In this document: piece by piece, positions 11,881 through 20,679 of the stretch
Numbering within the stretch: position 1 is the stretch's first letter
How the letters are laid out: each line of letters starts with the position of its first letter
Assembly (NCBI GenBank): GCA_003480725.1
Contig: QUJQ01000002.1
Span: 491,986-555,985 of the forward strand
Direction of reading: 5' to 3'
Origin: Clostridiaceae bacterium AM27-36LB
GTDB lineage: Bacteria > Bacillota > Clostridia > Lachnospirales > Lachnospiraceae
Length of the DNA stretch: 64,000 nucleotides
Made by a program: the position numbers and the translations under genes
The notes under the pieces: generated by a model
What the model saw: the letters and a program-made list of their open reading frames with translations, nothing else
The model's database searches: none
What the model was told of the DNA's origin: nothing

Positions 11881-13668
11881 CTAAGGATATTCCCGGATTC
11901 GATAATCGCTGCTTTCAAGCGACAGATTCGCGTTATAATATCCATCCGGTTGTTCCAGCAGTGCTTTCCACTTTTTGCGGAAAACAGTTGCTGTCCGCTG
12001 CGCTTTTTTCTTCTGTAGGGTTCTGCCCTGGCAGAGCAGGATCACACCTGGATCATAGACATTGTTTAATCCAAGCTGTTCCAGTTTCAGACACAGATCC
12101 ACATCCTTATATCGGTCTTCTACTTCCTCTGAAAATCCTCCAGCCTGAAGAAAGGATGTTCTTCTGACCATCATTGCTTTTCCAGATACTGCATGGAAGT
12201 TTTGCTGCAAAACCGCTTTATGAAAATATCCTGTGTATCCGAACTTTAATCCTTCAAAAGCATCTCCTGCAAGACCATTCAGATCCAGGATCTTAGCCCC
12301 GGCCACCAGTCTGCCGCTGTTATCATAGACGCGGCCACCCACAGCTCCCACATAAGGCCGCTGTGCATTTCCCAGAAATGTTTCCAAAAAGCCTCTGGAA
12401 ACCTTCTCTATCTGTCTGTCCAGAAACAACAGATAGTCGCTGTCCATCTTCTCAGCCAATCTGGAAAATGTTACAAAATTATTACGCGCACTAGTACAAT
12501 ATACTACTTTTATGGGTATTTGTCTATGTTCTTTTATAAAATTCAGAATTCCTTTATTTTTCTCCGGACCATTCCAGAGTACCAGAATCTCGAAGTTTCC
12601 ATAAGAGCGATGACGGCTGACCGCCCGTATGATCCGGCGAAGGTCCTTCAAGGATGTTACATTCATCAGCACAATACTGACTTTTGCATTACCATGTACC
12701 CGATAATTCACCCGGTAAAATCCCGGATTGTCCATGGGTTCTACGACTGCATCCTCACCCATTCGTTTCAGATGCGCTTCCACAGCTTTTCGACCAGCTT
12801 CATAAGCGTATGATTTGCTTCCAGGATTAGCCGCGGTCGATGCTGTATGACTTCTCCAGTGATAGAGTACCTGCGGAATGTGTCCGATTTGTTTCGCCTT
12901 TTCACTGCAACGCAGGATCAGATCATAATCCTGTGCACCATCGAACTCTTCCTTATATAATCCGGCCTCCATCAGAAGATCTTTCTTCACTGTCAGCAAA
13001 TGACAGATATAATTATTGCTTCTTAACAGCTCCCTGTTGAAATCCGGTTTGAAATGAGGTTTAAAATATATCTTTGAATCAAAGGTTACCTTATCCTCAT
13101 CGGTGTAGACCATATCAGTCTCCGGATGGTTCTGAAGCCATTTGACAATTTCAAACAATGCGTGCTCTTCCAGCAGATCATCATGATCAAGAAGTGCCAC
13201 ATACTCCCCTTCTGCCATGTTCACTGCTGCATTGGTATTGCCTGCAATCCCAAGATTGCTGCCAAGCTTCTGATAACGGACTCTCGGATCCTTCTCCACA
13301 TACTCGCAGATCACCGTCCCTGCCGTATCATCCTCGCCACTTCCATCTGCCAGACAAAGTTCCAGCTTTCCATAAGTCTGGTTCAGTACCGATTCGATCA
13401 TTTCCCGGAGAAATACTTCCGGTGTACGATAAATTGGCACTGCAATACTGATCAGTGGTTCCTGGACAAAATGATGTTCTCTCTGCAGTTCCTTCTCGCC
13501 TTCAGAGGGACGATTGAGGATCATCCATTCCTGATATCCCCGCTCCAGTGCATTTCTTCCAAAATGCTCTCTGGCTTTCCGGTACAGCTTACCCATTCCA
13601 TATGCTTTTACATATTGATAACCACGCTGAGCCAGGCCTGCGTGTGCTGCCAGTCGATCATTTCCCAT
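11881..13668 (-). CDS. Two-domain family 2 glycosyltransferase
   Basis: 595 residues with two tandem GT-A modules. The first (about 70-260) is complete: ISIAVPIYRTP, LADGSGEDD, YVALLDHDDLLEE, DYDLILRCSE. The second (about 345-560) keeps VSIVLMNVT and the YKDVDLCLKLEQLG region, but the metal-binding segment reads LFLDRQIE instead of a normal N-D or D-D-D motif, so it may be inactive or use another metal-free mechanism. Starts one base after the DUF4956 gene stops. A paralogue with both modules intact is at 23854-25746. Confidence 0.85.
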   Translation of the reverse strand: MGNDRLAAHAGLAQRGYQYVKAYGMGKLYRKAREHFGRNALERGYQEWMILNRPSEGEKELQREHHFVQEPLISIAVPIYRTPEVFLREMIESVLNQTYGKLELCLADGSGEDDTAGTVICEYVEKDPRVRYQKLGSNLGIAGNTNAAVNMAEGEYVALLDHDDLLEEHALFEIVKWLQNHPETDMVYTDEDKVTFDSKIYFKPHFKPDFNRELLRSNNYICHLLTVKKDLLMEAGLYKEEFDGAQDYDLILRCSEKAKQIGHIPQVLYHWRSHTASTAANPGSKSYAYEAGRKAVEAHLKRMGEDAVVEPMDNPGFYRVNYRVHGNAKVSIVLMNVTSLKDLRRIIRAVSRHRSYGNFEILVLWNGPEKNKGILNFIKEHRQIPIKVVYCTSARNNFVTFSRLAEKMDSDYLLFLDRQIEKVSRGFLETFLGNAQRPYVGAVGGRVYDNSGRLVAGAKILDLNGLAGDAFEGLKFGYTGYFHKAVLQQNFHAVSGKAMMVRRTSFLQAGGFSEEVEDRYKDVDLCLKLEQLGLNNVYDPGVILLCQGRTLQKKKAQRTATVFRKKWKALLEQPDGYYNANLSLESSDYRIREYP

Positions 13669-13669
13669 A

Positions 13670-14344
13670 TTAGAATGTCACTTCCCCATCGTGGGAGATC
13701 ATAGATGCACTGAGCATACCATCCAGTGTTGCCACTTCAGATACAAGGGCACTTTCTTCTTTTACTTTAAGCTCGATCACCAGATCCAGACGTCCTTTGG
13801 ACAGGTTTCTGGATTTTACTTTGTAATAACGGGCATATTTTCCTACCACATCCAGAACCGCTTTTTCGCCATTCATCTCAGAGCTGTTTACTACAAGCAT
13901 CATCGGTGCTTTTCCTACCGGAAGCATATCCAGCACCAGAATGAATACGGTAACTCCTACAGAAGTAACCAATGCGATCTCATACAGACCTGCACCACAG
14001 ATGATTCCAATACTGATAGACCAGAACAGGAATGCCAGATCCATAGGATCCTTGATTGCTGTACGGAAACGAACGATGGACAGGGCACCTACCATACCAA
14101 GGGAAATCACCAGATTAGACTGCATTGCCAGAATGATTGCTGATGTGATCAGCGACATGACTGCCAAAGAAATGTTAAAATTCTTGGAATAGAACACTTT
14201 TCTTGTAACCAGACGATAGATTGCAAAAATGTATAATGCAAGAAGTGCGGTTACGATCAAGGTTGCAGCAATCTTACCAGTAGTAATATCCATGCTGGTA
14301 AATCCTTCTAAAAATGATTTCTTAAATACGTCTTTAAATCCCAT
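13670..14344 (-). CDS. DUF4956 family membrane protein
   Basis: A 224-residue membrane protein with about four helices in residues 25-145 and a soluble C-terminal domain rich in charged strand/helix segments (YYKVKSRNLSKGRLDLVIEL). The central GMVGALSIVRFRTAIKDPMDLAFLFW segment is the recognisable DUF4956 block (only part quoted matters: IVRFRTAIKDP). DUF4956, VTC-domain and CotH proteins are often neighbours in Firmicutes; their joint role is not known. Here the three are adjacent and colinear. Confidence 0.85.
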   Translation of the reverse strand: MGFKDVFKKSFLEGFTSMDITTGKIAATLIVTALLALYIFAIYRLVTRKVFYSKNFNISLAVMSLITSAIILAMQSNLVISLGMVGALSIVRFRTAIKDPMDLAFLFWSISIGIICGAGLYEIALVTSVGVTVFILVLDMLPVGKAPMMLVVNSSEMNGEKAVLDVVGKYARYYKVKSRNLSKGRLDLVIELKVKEESALVSEVATLDGMLSASMISHDGEVTF

Positions 14345-14365
14345 CTTATGTAATCTCCTTTTTCT

Positions 14366-15082
14366 TTACAAATGATAACGTCTGCATAAATAATATTTTG
14401 AGAATGCGGTTCTGTGAAGTCCCTGAAGCTGCACGGCTCTGTAGATGAAATCCGGCAGATATTCATCATACTTTACTTCCAGAATATGCTGTCCCGCCGG
14501 CAGGATCGGTCTGGTCGGAATCTGATCTTCCAGAAACAGCTCGACCCTTGACGATGATCGGATATTCTCATCCAGCGTGATCCGCACATTACCCTGTGGG
14601 TAAATATAAGGCACTCTGTCATATTCAACGATGACTTTCGGTCGCAGAAGTCTTGTCCTCATCAGAAGACAGAGCTTCTGGAGTACCGGCGGCGCATCCT
14701 TACCAATGTCAGGAATCTCCCCGCGCATCAGCATCTCACACTGCTCTTTTGTGATCGGGCAGGACAACTTCTGTGTCTTCTCCCGAACCTTACGCTTCAG
14801 TTCCAGCGAGATCCGGCTGTCGCTGTGATTGTAGATCCGGATACGAAACTTTTCTCTTGGATCCACACCGGCTTCATTTTCCTTCAGATAGCGATCCTCA
14901 TAGTCATCAAAATACAGGCTTCGGATATTGTAGATACCATCCGGTCCCACATGGGGATCCAAAGGGATCAGGCCTGTCAGACGCACCTGTATGGTCTTTA
15001 GTTGTCCCAGCGTACTTAAATATTTAAATTCATGCCGGAACCGGTTTTCCATAAGGGAGGGATCAAATACTTTTGACTCCAT
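14366..15082 (-). CDS. VTC-domain protein (polyphosphate polymerase-like)
   Basis: 238 residues of VTC-domain type, the catalytic fold of yeast Vtc4, which makes polyphosphate from ATP inside a tunnel of basic residues. Visible: FRHEFKYL, YNIRSLYFDDYEDRYL, FRIRIYN, LELKRKVREK, KVIVEYDRVPYI and the C-terminal LEVKYDEYLPD. The Arg/Lys and Glu positions of the tunnel appear kept. Site GGAG before ATG 15082. Whether the bacterial protein makes polyphosphate, or modifies an envelope substrate, is unproven. Confidence 0.83.
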   Translation of the reverse strand: MESKVFDPSLMENRFRHEFKYLSTLGQLKTIQVRLTGLIPLDPHVGPDGIYNIRSLYFDDYEDRYLKENEAGVDPREKFRIRIYNHSDSRISLELKRKVREKTQKLSCPITKEQCEMLMRGEIPDIGKDAPPVLQKLCLLMRTRLLRPKVIVEYDRVPYIYPQGNVRITLDENIRSSSRVELFLEDQIPTRPILPAGQHILEVKYDEYLPDFIYRAVQLQGLHRTAFSKYYLCRRYHL

Positions 15083-15114
15083 CTTGTCAACTCCAATTCT
15101 CTTCTTTTATTGTT

Positions 15115-16734
15115 TCATTGTTGTATCATTTTATCCAGAAACTCAGTTCTTTCCTTCATAAACTGCTTCATTCCATCATAATCGGCATCGTGACGGCTGT
15201 CCGGCCATCTTGTGGCATCCCTCGTAAATGCACCGGAATCCTGTACCTGATGGGTACATTCTATAAAAATCTCATTCATGGATTCTTCTGACAGAATTCC
15301 ACTTCTTAATTCTGTCCAACGATCTTTGATCTTTTCCCGGATTCCACCCACATCAAGTTCAATCAGACGATCCAAAAGCGGCCACTCCAGATATCGATCT
15401 GCATTTTCCGGCGCCCATTTCACATACAGCTCTTCCTTACTGTCCACGTAGACATTTCCCCAGGTCAGATCCGTATCCCACGGCACCAGATACAGCTTGT
15501 ATCCCTGATACCCATCGGTGTCCTTTTTAAAAGCAAAGAACATATTTTTATAAATATTATCCTCTCCATAAAGGAACTGCAGATAGATCCAGATGTCTGC
15601 CACATTATCAAGATCCAGCAGCTGCTGTGCATCCTGTGCAAACTCTTCATCTTCCTCTTCTGTTATGGATATAAACTGCCGCAATTGCTTCCAGTCCAGC
15701 GATGTTCCATTTCCCTTTTTTCCTTTGATCTCCATACCGAGAACTGTCAGATAATCATCTGGTCCGGCGGAATCAAACAACTCCTGGGAAAGTGCCCGTC
15801 CGTAGGTTCGCTTATATAGATATTCCTCATCCGTGATCGCCAGCTGCGTCTTGTCCACCGGTTCAAAGATGCCATAGAGCCCCCTGTACTCTCCATTGAC
15901 CACCAGCTCCACATATTTCATCTTTGTGCCAAAATAAGCATCATAGGGTGTGTCCTCTGCGCCGATTCCGGCCCAGAGTTCTGTATTAAATTTATCCCGG
16001 ACTTTCGTGCCGTCACTGTAGATTGCATAAAAGATCCAAGAATCCGACTTTCGCATGCCAAGCACTGACTGCTTGTTTTTACGGCTGATGCCTGTGGAAG
16101 TCACATCCACCAGATTGACCCGATATCCTTTCTTCGGATAAGCCCGGGTAGTCTGTCCTCTCTCATGGGCTTCAAAGACGGACGTCAATACCCAGTCTTC
16201 CTGTCCACAGGCTTCATAAAAAGACACTGCCCCTGCAAATACTGTATCGATATCAAGATCCGCTGTCGTCTCCATCTTCACTACAGGAAGACCTGTAAAT
16301 ACCACATACACTTTCCTGCAGGTTCCACCCTCCCGGTTCCATGCCAGAAATGGAATCTGCAATCCCTGTGCTACAGTCTCCTGCTTGTCAAACAGTGTAT
16401 AGTCTTTCATAGGAAGGATCTCGATACTGTCATCCACATTAGAAAATGTACCTGCTTCCCATTCTTCCAGATCCATGTCTACCGGAAGATAAAATATCAT
16501 CTGTTCCCGGTCGCAGGCCAGTTCTTCTCCTTCAAAGCACAGCTTCACCTGGTCCGCTTCCAGCGTCTTCGCCAGCCGCTTATGCAGTCTGGAAGCTTCT
16601 TTCACCTGTCCCGCCAGGGCACCTGCAGTCAATGTCTCTGCCGGCTGTTCCTCCTTCTTTTCCGGATATGCGAAAAAAAAGAGGGAGCCAATGAACAATA
16701 CTACACTGAACAACAGTACCAGTTTTTTTGTCAC
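15115..16734 (-). CDS. CotH-family kinase-like secreted/membrane protein
   Basis: CotH proteins are atypical protein kinases (spore-coat CotH phosphorylates CotB). One N-terminal membrane anchor (KLVLLFSVVLFIGSLFFF) points the rest outside. The CotH region shows YRVNLVDV, DSWIFYAIYSDGTKVRDKFN, YVELVVNGEYRGLYGIFEPVD, YLYKRTYG and the metal-binding YLVPWDTDLTWGN. I place the start at GTG 16734, which has AGGAGA at a six-base distance; a longer frame begins at GTG 16758 without such a site. First gene of the envelope operon; a second CotH protein is at 33693-36035. Confidence 0.85.
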   Translation of the reverse strand: MTKKLVLLFSVVLFIGSLFFFAYPEKKEEQPAETLTAGALAGQVKEASRLHKRLAKTLEADQVKLCFEGEELACDREQMIFYLPVDMDLEEWEAGTFSNVDDSIEILPMKDYTLFDKQETVAQGLQIPFLAWNREGGTCRKVYVVFTGLPVVKMETTADLDIDTVFAGAVSFYEACGQEDWVLTSVFEAHERGQTTRAYPKKGYRVNLVDVTSTGISRKNKQSVLGMRKSDSWIFYAIYSDGTKVRDKFNTELWAGIGAEDTPYDAYFGTKMKYVELVVNGEYRGLYGIFEPVDKTQLAITDEEYLYKRTYGRALSQELFDSAGPDDYLTVLGMEIKGKKGNGTSLDWKQLRQFISITEEEDEEFAQDAQQLLDLDNVADIWIYLQFLYGEDNIYKNMFFAFKKDTDGYQGYKLYLVPWDTDLTWGNVYVDSKEELYVKWAPENADRYLEWPLLDRLIELDVGGIREKIKDRWTELRSGILSEESMNEIFIECTHQVQDSGAFTRDATRWPDSRHDADYDGMKQFMKERTEFLDKMIQQ

Positions 16735-16799
16735 TCTGTCTCTCCTGTCTGTATCCACTTAATAGATTTCGTCAGAAAATTCCGACACTGATTTTATCT

Positions 16800-16828
16800 A
16801 TTATAGCAGTTTTAGGAAGGATACGCAA
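16800..16828 (-). promoter_or_regulatory. Promoter of the cell-envelope operon
   Basis: Minus strand: -35 TTGCGT (16823-16828), 17-base spacer, perfect -10 TATAAT (16800-16805) preceded by TGC. It is the only good promoter seen before the run of minus-strand genes ending at 6458. The remaining 180 bp towards the divergent phosphoesterase gene are AT-rich, with no further structure that I can support. Confidence 0.7.
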
Positions 16829-17008
16829 CAAGCAAGGCAGTTTCTCTTTATTATAGCCATAAATACAAATATTTGCCAAGATACAATCTTCCCGGAAATG
16901 TTTATTTTTTGCCGCTGGAAGAACCTTTACTTTTTACAGCGTTGGTGTTAATGTAGGAATACTATCGTATATAAATAAGAATCAAAAATATAAGGAGCTT
17001 TCAAATCT

Positions 17009-18346
17009 ATGAAAAAAAGAATTCTGGCAGCCGGTATTCTGATGCTGATGTTCATCGTTACCGCCTGTGGAAATGATAAACTGGTTGAAACACCGGTGGT
17101 TACTGATATATCTGTGGATGAAAACGGAAACCCACTGGAAGGCTATGAAACCTGGGCCACTGCTCCAGACTATAAAAGTACCCTGATCACCAGCAGTTCC
17201 ATCCGCTATCTGTCAGTCACAGCGGGATCTCTGGTCTCAGAAGCCAATCTGACCTGGTTCTCCCCTTCCGAGACAGCCGGCCAGGTCTTCTGGACCACTG
17301 CTGACGATACTGACTTTGCAAATGCATCCGTCTTTGATGCTTCCTCTTCTGCCTCTGAGGAAGTGGATGGCTACTATATCAACCGCGCCAAAGTCACGGA
17401 TCTGACTCCCGGAACGGATTATCTGTATCGAGTAGGAGAAGGGGACAACCTCTCTCCTTCCTATACCTTTCATGCACCGGAAGATTCTGACACATTACGA
17501 TTCACCGCCATTGGTGATCCACAGCTTGGCAAGCCATTAGACCAGCTGGATTCTCAGAAAAATATCTGGCATAAGGTACTGAACAAGATCAAATATCATT
17601 TCCCAGATTCCAGTCTGCTGGTCTCCCTTGGTGACCAGGTCAACAATTATGATGCTCAGGAAGCATATGCAGCACTCCTCGATCAGGGCGTGCTCTACAG
17701 TATGGAACTGGCTCCAGTCAAGGGTAACCATGAGCAGGGTGGACATCAGTACTCTGAACATTTTACACTGCCTAATCTGTCCACCCTTGGAACCTGTGAT
17801 GATGACGGTGATGGGGATTACTGGTTTGTCCGCGGCAATACTCTCTTTATGATCCTGGATGTGATCGATGAAGCAAAATGGGGAGAACATGAGCAGTTTA
17901 TCGCTGATACCTGTGCTGCCAACCCAGATGTGAAATGGAGAATTGTCTGTTCCCACTACTCACCTTACAATTCCTATCAGGATTATCTGGAAAATGCGAA
18001 GAGAATCCGCCCCTACTACTTAAGCTTTACTTCTAAATATGACATCGACCTTGTAATGTGCGGTCATGACCACAGTTATATGCGCAGCAACTTTATCCAG
18101 GCAGATGGAAGTTATAAGGAATATGAAAGCCCGGCCGTAAACCCGGAAGGAACCATGTATCTGACCTTGAGTTCCTCCAGCGGAAGTCTTTTCCATAACC
18201 CCACTGCGCAAAACGAAGCAGCTGTGGCTAAAAAACTGAAAAAGCCGCAGGTGACCGATATCCAGATCACCGACAACAGCCTGAAAGTGAAGACCTATGA
18301 AGCTGAAAGCTGGGAAGTGGTAGATGAATTCGAGATTCAGAAGTAG
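17009..18346 (+). CDS. Metallophosphoesterase lipoprotein, purple-acid-phosphatase-like
   Basis: Predicted surface phosphoesterase of 445 residues. A lipoprotein signal ends at VTAC (Cys20 or so). A fibronectin-like N-terminal domain (about 60-160: LTWFSPSETAGQVFWTT) precedes the calcineurin-like domain with metal motifs GDPQLG, SLGDQVNN, GNHEQGG, CSHYSPYN and GHDHSYM. The first motif has Pro where most have Thr or Ser, common in this subgroup. Site AAGGAG. Divergent from the envelope operon. Substrate unknown. Confidence 0.88.
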   Translation: MKKRILAAGILMLMFIVTACGNDKLVETPVVTDISVDENGNPLEGYETWATAPDYKSTLITSSSIRYLSVTAGSLVSEANLTWFSPSETAGQVFWTTADDTDFANASVFDASSSASEEVDGYYINRAKVTDLTPGTDYLYRVGEGDNLSPSYTFHAPEDSDTLRFTAIGDPQLGKPLDQLDSQKNIWHKVLNKIKYHFPDSSLLVSLGDQVNNYDAQEAYAALLDQGVLYSMELAPVKGNHEQGGHQYSEHFTLPNLSTLGTCDDDGDGDYWFVRGNTLFMILDVIDEAKWGEHEQFIADTCAANPDVKWRIVCSHYSPYNSYQDYLENAKRIRPYYLSFTSKYDIDLVMCGHDHSYMRSNFIQADGSYKEYESPAVNPEGTMYLTLSSSSGSLFHNPTAQNEAAVAKKLKKPQVTDIQITDNSLKVKTYEAESWEVVDEFEIQK

Positions 18347-18398
18347 TAACTTGCTGGCAGAACTTTTTACCAGAAAAGAACCGATATATTTTTTACTC

Positions 18399-18428
18399 TT
18401 TACTCAAGTGATATCTATCGAGTATACT
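18399..18428 (+). promoter_or_regulatory. Promoter of the small anchored protein gene
   Basis: TTTACT (18399-18404), 18-base spacer, TATACT (18423-18428), about 40 bp before the GTG start. Also serves the following acetyltransferase gene if the two are cotranscribed. Confidence 0.5.
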
Positions 18429-18467
18429 TAATTTAGAAATCGGAATTTGAAAAAGGAGTGTGATTGT

Positions 18468-18902
18468 GTGAAGAAGAAAAGCATAATTGCTATAAGTGCT
18501 GTATGCGTAATTTTAGGTGTGGCAACAGTCCTTGTATTGACTGGAAACAGAGGAAATATCTCAAATGTTAATCGTGTTGTTGGTTACTCTGCACTCTATG
18601 ATGAAAATTCCATCAATGAAGCATTTGATGTCATAGAGAAAAAATTTGCAAAAGATTTCGAAGGTTGCACACTTACTGAACTTCGCTATGACGAGGATGT
18701 TGAAAACAGATTTGCAGAAGAAATTGAGAAATATCACAAAGAGAATAACCAAGAACTTATTGTAGTATTATCAACCTTTGATACAGGCGAAAAAGGTGGA
18801 GATGGTGGATTCAATCCTAATGATACATATACCAACTGGCAATGGCATTTAGTGAAAACGGCAGATAAAAAAAGTTGGGATATAATCAATTGGGGTTATT
18901 AA
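18468..18902 (+). CDS. Small membrane-anchored protein, DUF4829-like
   Basis: 144 residues: a membrane anchor or signal (IIAISAVCVILGVATVLVL) and an exported domain with CTLTELRYDED, ELIVVLSTFDTG and a Trp-rich end (NWQWHLVKT, WDIINWGY). This pattern resembles DUF4829 proteins; function unknown. Start is GTG 18468 with AAAGGAG at eight bases; a TTG further upstream would overlap that site. Clearly more AT-rich than the flanking operons, as is the next gene, which suggests acquisition. Confidence 0.68.
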   Translation: MKKKSIIAISAVCVILGVATVLVLTGNRGNISNVNRVVGYSALYDENSINEAFDVIEKKFAKDFEGCTLTELRYDEDVENRFAEEIEKYHKENNQELIVVLSTFDTGEKGGDGGFNPNDTYTNWQWHLVKTADKKSWDIINWGY

Positions 18903-18949
18903 TCAATCGGGATTTGTGCGTATAGCAATATAATGGAGAATAACTTGAA

Positions 18950-19375
18950 ATGATTAGAAAGTTGCAGAAAACAGATATAAATAGAGTCGCTGACATATGG
19001 TTAAAAACCAATCTGAAAGCACATTATTTTATCCCCGAACAATACTGGACAAATAACTATGAAGTTGTGAAAGAAATGTTGCCGCAGGCAGACGTTTACG
19101 TGTATGAAGATGATAAAATAATTCAAGGATTTGTAGGAATAAACGATGAATACATAGAAGGTATTTTTGTTTCTGATGAAATGCAGTCACATGGCATAGG
19201 TAAAATTTTGCTGGATCATATTAAGGATAAAAAAGTCAGATTACAGTTAAACGTATATCAGAAGAATGTCAGGGCAATATCTTTCTACCAAAGAGAAGGG
19301 TTTACTATTCAATGTGACCAGATAGATGAATTCACTGGCGAAAAAGAATATGTAATGAACTGGGATTCAAAGTAG
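18950..19375 (+). CDS. GNAT-family N-acetyltransferase
   Basis: 141 residues of GCN5-type acetyltransferase: the acceptor half MIRKLQKTDINRVADIW, the central strand IIQGFVGI, GIFVSDEMQSHGIGKILLD with the acetyl-CoA pyrophosphate loop (Q-x-x-G-I-G), and RAISFYQREGF. Substrate unknown. GGAGA site. AT-rich like the gene before it. Confidence 0.88.
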   Translation: MIRKLQKTDINRVADIWLKTNLKAHYFIPEQYWTNNYEVVKEMLPQADVYVYEDDKIIQGFVGINDEYIEGIFVSDEMQSHGIGKILLDHIKDKKVRLQLNVYQKNVRAISFYQREGFTIQCDQIDEFTGEKEYVMNWDSK

Positions 19376-19399
19376 AAATCAGATGAATAAAGTGTGTAA

Positions 19400-19411
19400 G
19401 TTACCGGTAAC
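19400..19411. repeat. 12-bp perfect palindrome between convergent genes
   Basis: GTTACCGGTAAC lies 25 bp after the acetyltransferase stop. Too short and without a T-run to be a terminator; it could be a protein-binding site or chance. The rest of the 120-bp convergent gap shows only a weak imperfect hairpin. Confidence 0.3.
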
Positions 19412-19495
19412 ATGTAATGATTCTACAGTTTAACCGAGACATCGTGGAGGACTGATGCAAATATTCCCTGCACGCCCTCCTGTCCTGCTTTTTCA

Positions 19496-20302
19496 TTACA
19501 CCCTATTTTTCTGAAACAATAAACTGTTCTTCTTCATCTTCACGCAGTTACCGGTGTAAGTAAACTGTGCCAGCATCCACACTACCGCCAGAACCACCAC
19601 TGCCATCATTCCGGTGTCAAAATAGAGATTTGCAACCATCACAACGATCAGAATCAACGGGATTGTTCGGTTAATGGTCACATATGCCTTATAAGCACTC
19701 TGGTAGATCACCTCTTTTTCTGCCTCATCGCAGCTTTCCAGCCACTGCTCCTGGAATTTCGCTGAAGATGGATCTCCTTTTTTCTCCGGATGTGTCTTCT
19801 GAAGCAGTTTGACAAATCGAATCTGCCAGAAATAAATATAAATAAAAGAAGCAACAAATATGACACATGCAACAAGAAATGAATAGGCATGATCATCTGT
19901 TTCAATGTATTTCATGGAATAACCGAATGTCAGGAAGAAAATGCTTACAACCTGCGACAGTACATTCAGATTTGTACCAAATGCTCCTGTTTTTTCTTCC
20001 TCATATTCCAGCTGATCACATTCCTCATCCTCTGCAGTTACCTGTTTTTCACAGATTCCTTTCAGTTTATGAAAACAGAGTTCCTCCAGTATCACGGTCA
20101 CTGCAAAAATAATACCCAGGATTGGAACCAGCAGACTTCGAATCTGCTGTAATACCCAGTCTCCGTTCACCGCAACTCCCCGTGACAGTAACGCAAAGCG
20201 AATCGCCCCGGTCACTCCTCCAATCACGCCGCCAATTACACAGGCTAGGGCAATCATTTTAATACATCTAAGATAACTGTTGACTTTCTTCTCCTGTTTC
20301 AT
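19496..20302 (-). CDS. DUF3169 family membrane protein
   Basis: 268 residues with about six membrane helices (for example ALACVIGGVIGGVTGAIRF, FLVACVIFVASFIYIYFW, IPLILIVVMVANLYF) and an acidic cytosolic loop near 90-105. DUF3169 proteins are typically encoded with a small XRE regulator, as here, where the two genes overlap by four bases. Function unknown; the pairing resembles regulator/membrane-partner modules that act in signalling or stress. Confidence 0.8.
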   Translation of the reverse strand: MKQEKKVNSYLRCIKMIALACVIGGVIGGVTGAIRFALLSRGVAVNGDWVLQQIRSLLVPILGIIFAVTVILEELCFHKLKGICEKQVTAEDEECDQLEYEEEKTGAFGTNLNVLSQVVSIFFLTFGYSMKYIETDDHAYSFLVACVIFVASFIYIYFWQIRFVKLLQKTHPEKKGDPSSAKFQEQWLESCDEAEKEVIYQSAYKAYVTINRTIPLILIVVMVANLYFDTGMMAVVVLAVVWMLAQFTYTGNCVKMKKNSLLFQKNRV

Positions 20303-20508
20303 GACTCATCCTCCTCATACTGAAATATGTCTTCTACCTGAACTCCACAGATCTTCGCCAACTTCAATGCCAGTGCCACTGACGGTGAATAATCTCCTCT
20401 CTCGATCAGACTGATGGTTTGTCTCGATACCCCTGCAAGCTTTCCAAGTTCTGTCTGATTGATTCCCATCCTGGAACGATGTTCTTTTAACTGATTTAAT
20501 AATGGCAT
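20299..20508 (-). CDS. XRE-family helix-turn-helix regulator
   Basis: 69-residue DNA-binding protein consisting almost wholly of an HTH domain (INQTELGKLAGVSRQTISLIE, residues 16-36, with PSVALALKLAKIC next). Start chosen at the second of two close ATGs (20508), eight bases after AGGAG; a longer frame upstream runs through the promoter. It ends inside the start of the DUF3169 gene (ATGA). Three matching palindromes overlap its promoter and leader, so it very probably represses itself. Confidence 0.9.
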   Translation of the reverse strand: MPLLNQLKEHRSRMGINQTELGKLAGVSRQTISLIERGDYSPSVALALKLAKICGVQVEDIFQYEEDES

Positions 20509-20521
20509 ATTCATTGCTCCT

Positions 20522-20599
20522 TTGACAACTTTTCTTGTCATCATTACTATAGCATTGACAATTATCCTTGTCAATGCTTTTGACAAATTTCTTTGTCAT
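20522..20599. promoter_or_regulatory. Triple palindromic operator over the XRE promoter
   Basis: Three inverted repeats of the form TTGACAA-N6-TTGTCA(A/T): 20522-20541, 20555-20574 and 20580-20599. The spacer is six bases in all three. The middle one is perfect and covers the -35 region, the first abuts the ribosome site and the third lies upstream. Centres are 33 and 25 bp apart. Confidence 0.85.
20546..20574 (-). promoter_or_regulatory. Promoter of XRE/DUF3169 pair
   Basis: Minus strand: perfect -35 TTGACA (20569-20574), 17-base spacer, -10 TATAGT (20546-20551). The -35 is one arm of the middle operator palindrome, so a bound regulator must exclude RNA polymerase. Confidence 0.82.
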
Positions 20600-20650
20600 T
20601 TATATAAATTCCAGATTGAAAATTCTTTGTTTTTTCATCTATGCTTTTTG

Positions 20651-20679
20651 TTGTATTCTAAGTGCATATTTGTTATACT
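20651..20679 (+). promoter_or_regulatory. Promoter of small-peptide locus A
   Basis: TTGTAT (20651-20656), 17-base spacer, TATACT (20674-20679). It gives a leader of about 105 nt rich in short inverted repeats. AGTCCT at 20714-20719 can pair with AGGACT at 20728-20733 or with AGGACT at 20780-20785, the latter covering the ribosome site, so alternative folding could control translation. Confidence 0.6.
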
